Assembly: GCA_028717825.1 (NCBI GenBank)
Contig: JAQUNB010000041.1
Span: 1 to 8,310 of the forward strand
From: Candidatus Omnitrophota bacterium
Lineage (GTDB): Bacteria; Omnitrophota; Gorgyraeia; Tantalellales; Tantalellaceae
DNA length: 8,310 nt
Reading direction: 5' to 3'
In this document: positions 1-4,156 of the stretch, piece after piece
Layout: every line of letters starts with the position of its first letter
How positions within the stretch are numbered: position 1 is the first letter of the stretch
The notes under the pieces: generated by a model
Database searches by the model: none
Told to the model about the DNA's origin: nothing
Seen by the model: the letters and a program-made list of their open reading frames with translations, nothing else
Translations under genes and position numbers: made by a program

Positions 1-322
1 ATTTTTTGACACAAAATTCGGCTTCCGGTCTTTGCAGTGGTTTTAGTTCGGCACGCACTACTTTATTTTGCATCAGTATCTCAATGAACTTTATATAATG
101 CTTCTCTTCCATGGGGTGATCGATACTGCCAACTTTTACTTTCACACCATTTTTTGTTTCCTCAACAACAGGCACATGTTTTTCTTTGCCGGCGTCTTGG
201 GTTTTTGCTTCCAGTTTGGTCATGGGCTGTCCGCAACATACAAGCGCCGGAGCGCCCTCATGGGCAACCTCGACCACGTTGCCACAGATCTCGCAATGAT
301 ACAGCTCTCTTAGTTTTGTCAT
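1..322 (-). CDS. dfx: Desulfoferrodoxin / superoxide reductase (2Fe-SOR), 3' end cut by window edge
   Basis: Cytoplasmic non-haem iron enzyme that reduces superoxide to hydrogen peroxide, normally with electrons from rubredoxin. The first 107 codons are visible; the family is about 125 residues. The N-terminal desulforedoxin domain has the Fe(Cys)4 centre I ligands Cys10, Cys13, Cys29 and Cys30 (CEIC and VCCGQP). The catalytic domain shows centre II ligands His49 (EKHVPVVE), His69 (DHPM) and His75 (EKHY), plus Glu47 and Lys48, which act in catalysis in this family. The final Cys and His ligands (usually CNxHGLW) lie beyond the left edge, so their integrity cannot be judged. The ATG overlaps the TGA of fprA in an ATGA junction and has an AAAGGAG site five bases upstream inside fprA, which fixes the start and implies translational coupling. 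The two-centre form is the classic desulfoferrodoxin rather than the one-centre neelaredoxin. Confidence 0.96.
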   Translation of the reverse strand, partial: MTKLRELYHCEICGNVVEVAHEGAPALVCCGQPMTKLEAKTQDAGKEKHVPVVEETKNGVKVKVGSIDHPMEEKHYIKFIEILMQNKVVRAELKPLQRPEAEFCVKK

Positions 323-1482
323 AATAAGCTCCTTTCCAACTTTTCAAAAATTTCAGAAATGATGTTTTCTTTCGGTATATATTGAGCTTTTATTTTCTCG
401 AATAGGGTAAACCCGGTTTCTTTTAAAATATTTTCTATTTGATCCACGCTTTGCCCTCCCCATCCGTATGAACCAAAAGCCAACCCGGTCTTATTTCTAG
501 GCGAGAGCCCTTTCATATAAGTCAAAAAGGCGGCAACCGTCGGCAGCATTCCGTTATTCAGCGTCGGTGATCCTACACATATATATTTCGCTTCCAGAAC
601 TTCGGTCATAACGTCCGAAATATGCGTGCCGCTTAAATTCAATAAACTAGCACTCATGCCTTTTTTCTCAAACACATCATATATCGCTTTAGCAATTTTT
701 TCGGTGGATCCCCACATGGTGTCGTATGCGATCACGGCCTTATTCGCTTGTCTTCCCTCTGCCCATTCTCTGTAAGAACGAACTATATCTTTTACGTGTG
801 TCCTCCAGATAAGTCCGTGGCTCGGGGCGATCATTTCGACATCCAAATTCGATACGGCCTCCAAAGCCTTCCTAACTTGGGCACCATAAGGCAAAACGAT
901 GTTCGCGTAATATTTTGCCGCTTCTCTCTGTATGATGGCCCATTCGCACTCGTCATCGAACCGTTCACACGAAGCTATATGTTGGCCAAAAGCATCGTTA
1001 GGAAGGAGCAGTTTTTCCTCCGGGATATAAGTTGCCATCGAATCGGGCCAATGGACCATAGGCATAGTGACGAACGCTAGCGACCTTTTCCCGATTTTGA
1101 CGGTATCGCCTGTATTAACTATGTGAACAGGCCGGTCTAGATCATAATGCATCAGGAGACCTTTTTCTCCGTTCTGGGAGGCGATTATTTCGGCTTTCTT
1201 ACATATTTTTAGGAGATCGGGCAGGCTCCCGGAATGATCCATTTCGACATGATTACAAATTATATAATCTATTTTCGCGGGATCGATCAGAGAAGCTATC
1301 CGTCCGTACATTTCATCAAAGAGATAATGTTTAACGGTATCTACAAGCACGATCTTCTCGTCTACGACTAAATAGGCATTGTAGCTCGAGCCTTTCGGAG
1401 TAAGATAACCATGAAAACTCCTTAAGTTCCAGTCTATCCCGCCTACCCAGTATATGCCTTTTTTTATTTCGATTTTTCTCAT
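319..1482 (-). CDS. fprA: Flavodiiron protein (rubredoxin:oxygen oxidoreductase, A-type flavoprotein)
   Basis: Cytoplasmic enzyme that reduces O2 to water (some members reduce NO to N2O) using electrons from rubredoxin through FMN. The 387 residues match a class A protein with two domains. The N-terminal metallo-beta-lactamase-like domain (about 1-245) carries the diiron ligands His78, Glu80 and Asp82 (HVEMDHSGS), His144 (VHWPDSM), Asp163 (NDAFGQH) and His222 (PSHGLIW), with the spacing expected for the family. The C-terminal flavodoxin domain (about 248-387) has an FMN phosphate loop near 254-260 (DTMWGSTEKIA) and the glycine-rich SYGWGGQS near 338-345. No rubredoxin or reductase domain is fused. 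The start MRKIEIKKGIYWVG is the usual family start. No strong Shine-Dalgarno precedes it in the 14-bp gap after the rubredoxin stop, so coupling to rubredoxin translation is likely. Its TGA overlaps the dfx ATG. O2 versus NO preference cannot be read from sequence. Confidence 0.96.
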   Translation of the reverse strand: MRKIEIKKGIYWVGGIDWNLRSFHGYLTPKGSSYNAYLVVDEKIVLVDTVKHYLFDEMYGRIASLIDPAKIDYIICNHVEMDHSGSLPDLLKICKKAEIIASQNGEKGLLMHYDLDRPVHIVNTGDTVKIGKRSLAFVTMPMVHWPDSMATYIPEEKLLLPNDAFGQHIASCERFDDECEWAIIQREAAKYYANIVLPYGAQVRKALEAVSNLDVEMIAPSHGLIWRTHVKDIVRSYREWAEGRQANKAVIAYDTMWGSTEKIAKAIYDVFEKKGMSASLLNLSGTHISDVMTEVLEAKYICVGSPTLNNGMLPTVAAFLTYMKGLSPRNKTGLAFGSYGWGGQSVDQIENILKETGFTLFEKIKAQYIPKENIISEIFEKLERSLL

Positions 1483-1496
1483 TTTATTAGGCTGGT

Positions 1497-1640
1497 TTAG
1501 CTCAGCTCCGGCTCAAATTGATCTTTTCCAACCCCGCATTCAGGGCATACCCAGTCTTCCGGAAGGTCAGAGAAAGGAACGTTATTGTTTTTTGCCGGAT
1601 CATAAATGTATCCGCAAACCGTACATCTAAACTTTGTCAT
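1497..1640 (-). CDS. Rubredoxin, short-loop form (47 aa)
   Basis: Small Fe(Cys)4 electron carrier, the usual donor to both flavodiiron protein and superoxide reductase. I translated it by hand: it starts [15 protein letters not shown] and ends at TAA after 47 codons. Iron ligands are Cys6, Cys9, Cys32 and Cys35, in CTVCGY and [11 protein letters not shown]. The aromatic core residues Tyr11, Tyr13, Phe23, Trp30 and Phe42 are present. It is about seven residues shorter than the common 52-54 residue rubredoxins. The missing part is the loop after DPA, as in the short rubredoxin of Desulfovibrio desulfuricans. AAGGAGG six bases before the ATG is an excellent ribosome site. It ends 14 bp before fprA on the same strand, so rubredoxin, fprA and dfx form one transcription unit. 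Confidence 0.97.
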   Translation of the reverse strand: MTKFRCTVCGYIYDPAKNNNVPFSDLPEDWVCPECGVGKDQFEPELS

Positions 1641-1686
1641 AATGCCTCCTTAAAAACCTATTTTTCCTCTGGTGCCCAGACAAAAC

Positions 1687-1701
1687 ACATATAAAATATG
1701 T
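1687..1701 (-). promoter_or_regulatory. 15-bp dyad ahead of rubredoxin, possible operator or promoter core
   Basis: ACATAT-AAA-ATATGT is a perfect inverted repeat with a three-base centre, 47-61 bp upstream of the rubredoxin ATG. On the minus strand it includes TATTTT and TATATG, which could be -10 elements, but I find no convincing -35 at 16-18 bp. It may be a repressor site for the rubredoxin-fprA-dfx unit. It does not match the PerR consensus as I know it. Confidence 0.35.
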
Positions 1702-1761
1702 CGTGCCATCGATTATTGTATCTCAAAAGTTAGGCTGTTTCTATAACTTAATTCTGAAGAA

Positions 1762-1794
1762 ATGTAGGGAACAGCTCATGCCTGCTCCCTACAT
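1762..1794 (-). repeat. Large palindrome: REP-like hairpin or intrinsic terminator
   Basis: ATGTAGGGA at 1762-1770 pairs perfectly with TCCCTACAT at 1786-1794. After one A/C mismatch, CAG pairs with CTG, leaving a seven-base loop (CTCATGC). On the minus strand the stem is followed by TTTCTTC, a weak U-tract, so it could end transcription of the NRDD-tail unit. The GTAGGG...CCCTAC termini also resemble the REP-type palindromes found in many copies around IS200-like (REP-associated) transposases in other bacteria. No transposase is in this window. A genome-wide copy count would separate the two readings. Confidence 0.6.
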
Positions 1795-1827
1795 AAAGAA
1801 CGCCATCCATGGCAGTCTTCGGACAGT

Positions 1828-1911
1828 TTATCGTCTTGTCCCGGACAGGATACTGCACCCTTCTTTACAATGGGCTACAGGACGAAGCATATATCTTACA
1901 GTAACATCCAT
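1828..1911 (-). CDS. Possible 27-residue protein with a strong ribosome site
   Basis: Not recognised. The ORF opens MDVTVRYMLRPVAHCKEGC, goes on for eight more residues and ends at TAA. Its main support is GGGAGG five bases before the ATG, as good a site as any in the window, 34 bp after the NRDD-tail stop on the same strand. It contains Cys15 and Cys19 (HCKEGC), a spacing that could bind metal or form a disulfide, but no family match is apparent. Its coding sequence overlaps two potential RNA stems, so the ORF may instead be chance inside a structured element. A leader-peptide role is also possible. Confidence 0.3.
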   Translation of the reverse strand: MDVTVRYMLRPVAHCKEGCSILSGTRR

Positions 1912-1945
1912 AACAGCCTCCCTTCTTTTGTTTACTACTTACTCT

Positions 1946-2098
1946 TTAGCTCGCTTTTATCTTTTTACGAACGCTTTCCATCCTATATTTTCTTCTCTCA
2001 TTATACTCCTCAACCTTCCCCTTATTCCATGTTTGCACCGGCCTAAAAAATCCCGTTACTCTGGAGAAGATCTCAACTTTACATTTTTTGCCTTCCAT
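1946..2098 (-). CDS. Stand-alone NrdD glycyl-radical tail protein (NRDD-like, 50 aa)
   Basis: The 50-residue product matches only the extreme C-terminus of anaerobic ribonucleoside-triphosphate reductase. Residues 12-28 (SRVTGFFRPVQTWNKGK) correspond to the NrdD RVxGY(L/F) motif, whose glycine (Gly16 here) carries the radical in full-length NrdD. The downstream WNKGK...EEYNERRKY also follows NrdD, and a very basic tail (RKKIKAS) closes the protein. Only Cys6 remains of the zinc-site cysteines that precede this motif in NrdD. An in-frame TGA five codons before the ATG shows the ORF does not extend upstream. GGGGAG at 2103-2108 is a good ribosome site and a TTGACA promoter lies just ahead, so this is an intact small gene rather than a remnant of nrdD. 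Such short proteins are usually labelled anaerobic ribonucleotide reductase in genomes, but they lack the catalytic barrel and cannot work alone. Function is inferred, not known. Confidence 0.8.
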   Translation of the reverse strand: MEGKKCKVEIFSRVTGFFRPVQTWNKGKVEEYNERRKYRMESVRKKIKAS

Positions 2099-2131
2099 TT
2101 TACTCCCCTTTCATAAAACTACTCTCAAATA

Positions 2132-2159
2132 AGGATACCATAATTGTATCATTTGTCAA
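2132..2159 (-). promoter_or_regulatory. Promoter for the NRDD-tail gene with overlapping dyad operator
   Basis: On the minus strand a perfect -35 TTGACA (2154-2159) is followed after 16 bp by TATCCT (2132-2137). This would start transcription near 2125, about 27 bases before the ATG. An inverted repeat GATAC-N7-GTATC (2134-2150) covers the -10 and most of the spacer, where a bound repressor would block polymerase. The promoter begins four bases after the U-tract of the tlpA terminator. Confidence 0.6.
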
Positions 2160-2162
2160 GTG

Positions 2163-2194
2163 AAAAAACGGGGCAGCGCCATCATGCTGCCCCG
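2163..2194 (-). terminator. Intrinsic terminator of the ccdA-tlpA unit
   Basis: On the minus strand CGGGGCAGC and GCTGCCCCG form a perfect nine-base-pair GC-rich stem (2169-2194) with an eight-base loop, followed directly by six T residues (2168-2163). It starts 22 bp after the tlpA stop codon. Confidence 0.93.
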
Positions 2195-2216
2195 GTCGAG
2201 ATCAAACCAATACACA

Positions 2217-2729
2217 TTATATAAGTTTTTTGATCACGTTCTCCAGCACGTTCCTTTCTCTGTAGCCGACAAATTTCTCAACGATACGACCTTCCCTGTC
2301 GATTATAAAGATCGTCGGGATCCCTCTTATCCCGCCGTATGCTGCCTCGACTTTTCTGTCACCCATCAAAATAGTATATTCTATCTTGTTTTCCTCGGCG
2401 AACGGCCTTACTACACCGGCGCCGCCGTCATCAAGCGCTATCCCTATTACCTCGAGCCCGCTTTTGGCGTATTGCTTATAAAGCGAATTGAGGTGCGGTA
2501 TTTCCATTTTGCACGGCGGGCACCAAGTCGCCCAAAAATCAATGATCACCACTTTGCCCTTAGTATAGGAAAGTTTGAATTCCTGCCCGTAGAGATCATC
2601 AAGAGTAAAATCGGGGGCTGATATTTTTCCCTTTTTTTCCGACGAGATCTGCCCTTGGCACGAAACAAGGGCACAGCCTAAGAACAACATAACGCTAACC
2701 GTAAATACTATGAATTTATTGACTTTCAT
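2217..2729 (-). CDS. TlpA/ResA-type thioredoxin-fold lipoprotein
   Basis: Membrane-anchored extracytoplasmic thiol-disulfide protein of the TlpA/ResA group, which reduces disulfides in exported proteins, for example apocytochrome c. From the chosen ATG it has 170 residues. A hydrophobic signal peptide ends in the lipobox LVSC (lipidated Cys24), then comes a charged linker. The thioredoxin domain (about 37-170) has the active site WCPPC (Cys70, Cys73) after DFWAT, and the cis-proline loop GIPT (Pro138). A GTG six bases upstream also opens the frame, but the AAAGGGG site sits seven bases before the ATG and only one base before the GTG, so I chose the ATG. It starts 13 bp after ccdA ends and is therefore in one operon with its likely electron donor. 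ResA, TlpA and DsbE-like roles cannot be separated without the client genes; no cytochrome c or Ccm/Res gene is visible. Confidence 0.93.
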   Translation of the reverse strand: MKVNKFIVFTVSVMLFLGCALVSCQGQISSEKKGKISAPDFTLDDLYGQEFKLSYTKGKVVIIDFWATWCPPCKMEIPHLNSLYKQYAKSGLEVIGIALDDGGAGVVRPFAEENKIEYTILMGDRKVEAAYGGIRGIPTIFIIDREGRIVEKFVGYRERNVLENVIKKLI

Positions 2730-2742
2730 TTGCACACCCCTT

Positions 2743-3474
2743 TCATCTTGAAAATCCGTTAAATCTGTCCGGAATGAATTTTAACAAAAAATCCATGTTG
2801 TTGAAAAATATCAGGACACCTATAAGTACCAAAAATACTCCCGCGAATATCTCTCCGATCCTTATGAATTTCTTGTATTTTTCGAAGAACTTCATAAAAA
2901 TACCTATTGCGAACCCCGTTATAATAAAGGGTACGCCTATTCCCGCGGAATATGCTGTAAGTAGAAACACACCTTCAAGGAGCGTATCTCTAGTAGCGGC
3001 CAAAGCGAGTATCCCTGCCAGAACCGGCCCAACACAAGGCGTCCACCCAAAACCGAACGCCATGCCAACAACCAGCGCACCGAAAAAATTCGGCTTATAT
3101 TTTTTGATCTGCAAACTCTTCTGATAATTCAGCCACTTAAGTTCAAATATACCCATTAAATGCAGGCCAAATACCACGATCAATATACCGGCGAGCTTCG
3201 TGAATATTATAAAATATTTCGAAAGGACCTTTCCCAAAAATGAGGCCGAGGCGCCGAGCGATATAAAAACAAGAGTAAAACCCAGAACAAAGGCTATCGA
3301 GATCAGCCCTGAGCTCTTTATTATACCGGATCTATCTTCCGGGCCTTTTCGGAGTTCGTCGAGAGAAACACCGGAAAGAAAGGAAATATATCCCGGAACA
3401 AGAGGCAGCACACACGGGGAGAGAAAAGATGCTATTCCGGCTACGAACGCAAGAGCCAGTGACGTTATATCCAT
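2743..3474 (-). CDS. ccdA: CcdA-type thiol:disulfide electron-transfer membrane protein
   Basis: Integral membrane protein of the CcdA/DsbD transmembrane family. It carries reducing equivalents from cytoplasmic thioredoxin across the membrane to partners such as TlpA/ResA. The 243 residues match the compact CcdA form without the periplasmic domains of DsbD. Six hydrophobic segments are visible, at roughly 5-35, 55-80, 88-110, 130-160, 167-195 and 207-226. The two redox cysteines lie in the family motifs SPCVLPLVPGY (Cys21) and GWTPCVGPVL (Cys147). AAGGA lies seven bases before the ATG, and an extended -10 promoter is just upstream. Its stop is 13 bp from the next start, and the downstream lipoprotein has the matching WCPPC site, so the pair forms one reducing pathway. 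Cytochrome c maturation or general envelope disulfide reduction are both possible. Confidence 0.95.
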   Translation of the reverse strand: MDITSLALAFVAGIASFLSPCVLPLVPGYISFLSGVSLDELRKGPEDRSGIIKSSGLISIAFVLGFTLVFISLGASASFLGKVLSKYFIIFTKLAGILIVVFGLHLMGIFELKWLNYQKSLQIKKYKPNFFGALVVGMAFGFGWTPCVGPVLAGILALAATRDTLLEGVFLLTAYSAGIGVPFIITGFAIGIFMKFFEKYKKFIRIGEIFAGVFLVLIGVLIFFNNMDFLLKFIPDRFNGFSR

Positions 3475-3506
3475 ATGATTTTCCTTGTCAAAATTACTAC
3501 ACTTTC

Positions 3507-3515
3507 AGTATAGCA
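3507..3515 (-). promoter_or_regulatory. Extended -10 promoter of ccdA-tlpA
   Basis: The minus strand reads TGCTATACT, an extended -10 (TGn plus TATACT). It places the start near 3500, about 26 bases ahead of the ccdA ATG. No clear -35 is seen, which is typical of extended -10 promoters. It lies just beyond the terminator of the upstream gene, consistent with an independent unit. Confidence 0.6.
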
Positions 3516-3526
3516 TACCCTAATAG

Positions 3527-3570
3527 AAAAAAATAGGGATAGTCCATATACTTACCTATGGACTATCCCT
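3527..3570 (-). terminator. Intrinsic terminator of the peptidoglycan-binding lipoprotein gene
   Basis: AGGGATAGTCCATA (3535-3548) is perfectly complementary to TATGGACTATCCCT (3557-3570), giving a 14-bp stem with an eight-base loop. On the minus strand it is followed by ATTTTTTT. It begins 30 bp after the stop codon at 3601. On the plus strand there is no T-tract after the stem, so it acts in one direction. Confidence 0.93.
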
Positions 3571-3600
3571 GATCTTAAATTACTTAGTTGCAAAAAAATA

Positions 3601-4035
3601 TTATTTCGTAAGGTATGCCTTCAAGAGTTTTTTAGTTTGTGCGCCGGCTATACCATCAGCCGTTATGTTGTTGTCGGCTTGGAATTTCTTAATGGCCTGC
3701 CGAGATCTGTTCCCCAGTTTGCCGTCTATCGCCCCGTTGTAGTATCCTGCATTTTTTAGAGCGATCTGAATATCTTCCGCGGTCATTTTCACTTTATCGC
3801 TATAGGTTGAGGTACTTTCGGTACTTCTCTGGTTTTGAGCAACGTCCGCCGCGGGAGTAACATAAGTAACGGCACCTTGGTTACCCATGACAGCTTCCGT
3901 TGCCTGCTTTTTTTCGAGATCAGAAACCCTTTGATCTATTGACGTTATACGATCATTGAGCGCACGATTGCTGACCGTTCCACATCCCGTAAGTGCTACA
4001 GCTAAAAATAAAAACAACGCTATAAACCTTGTCAT
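3601..4035 (-). CDS. Peptidoglycan-binding lipoprotein with coiled coil
   Basis: Small envelope lipoprotein of 144 residues. The signal peptide ends in the lipobox LTGC (lipidated Cys18). Residues 25-45 (ALNDRITSIDQRVSDLEKKQ) have heptad spacing like the coiled coil of Lpp-type proteins. A Ser/Thr/Gln-rich linker of about 45 residues leads to a PG_binding_1 domain near 84-142, with the typical GYYNGAIDGKLG, AIKKFQ and DGIAGAQT signatures. The plan suggests a trimer or dimer anchored in a membrane by lipid and gripping the murein at its other end, tethering the two layers. GGGAGG before the ATG supports the start. It has its own promoter-like sequence and terminator, so it is monocistronic and probably well expressed. 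No enzyme domain is present. Whether it sits in the inner or outer membrane is not shown; residue 19 is Gly, not the Asp that favours inner-membrane retention. Confidence 0.88.
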   Translation of the reverse strand: MTRFIALFLFLAVALTGCGTVSNRALNDRITSIDQRVSDLEKKQATEAVMGNQGAVTYVTPAADVAQNQRSTESTSTYSDKVKMTAEDIQIALKNAGYYNGAIDGKLGNRSRQAIKKFQADNNITADGIAGAQTKKLLKAYLTK

Positions 4036-4100
4036 CCTTTTCCTCCCTTATTATCTACAAATTGCCTACTTCATGGCAAATACATACAAAACATACACTA

Positions 4101-4129
4101 ATATTAAAGAATTTGACTGATAAATTCAA
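4101..4129 (-). promoter_or_regulatory. Promoter of the peptidoglycan-binding lipoprotein gene
   Basis: On the minus strand TTGAAT (4124-4129) and TAATAT (4101-4106) are separated by 17 bp, a good sigma-70-type match. This predicts a start near 4094 and a leader of about 58 bases. The leader contains a weak stem, TTGCC/GGCAA, at 4062-4079. No intrinsic terminator is visible between the pyrG stop and this promoter, so read-through from pyrG is possible. Confidence 0.6.
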
Positions 4130-4156
4130 CAAAAATCTATAACTTTTTAATATTTT

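Larger units (their letters stand above)
1641..1945 (-). other. Hairpin-rich stretch between the NRDD-tail gene and rubredoxin
   Basis: No gene here is certain. Reading the minus strand downstream of the NRDD-tail stop, it holds a 27-codon ORF with a strong ribosome site (1828-1911). It also holds a stem at 1853-1880 (CUGUA-G-CCC pairing with GGG-UGCAG), a stem at 1821-1841 (GGACA/UGTCC, 11-base loop), a short stem at 1802-1813, and the large palindrome at 1762-1794. Nearest rubredoxin is a 15-bp dyad at 1687-1701. I see no tRNA or rRNA motif and no recognised riboswitch. It could be a small structured RNA, a REP/MITE-like insertion, or a tiny gene plus its terminator. Confidence 0.4.

Noticed and set aside
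1688..1712. Sigma-54-like TGGCACG upstream of rubredoxin
   Set aside because: The -24 half looks right on the minus strand, but the required GC of the -12 half is missing (ATTTT instead of TTGCA).
1828..1911. Glutaredoxin start read into the 27-codon ORF (MDVTV...)
   Set aside because: The opening resembles glutaredoxin strands, but there is no CPxC motif in any frame and the ORF stops after 27 codons, so no claim of a glutaredoxin or a frameshifted one is justified.
1703..2116. Plus-strand open frame of 137 codons across the gap between rubredoxin and tlpA
   Set aside because: It has no ribosome site, no recognisable domain, and lies opposite the NRDD-tail gene, which has a clear family match, promoter and ribosome site. 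It also runs through the palindrome at 1762-1794.
2160..2621. Plus-strand open frame of 153 codons opposite tlpA
   Set aside because: It starts inside the terminator hairpin and is the antisense of a gene with an intact WCPPC thioredoxin domain. No ribosome site and no family match.
3535..3570. Long inverted repeat considered as a transposon end or CRISPR-like repeat
   Set aside because: It is a single hairpin followed by a T-tract 30 bp after a stop codon, fully explained as an intrinsic terminator. No repeated spacers and no second copy are in the window.
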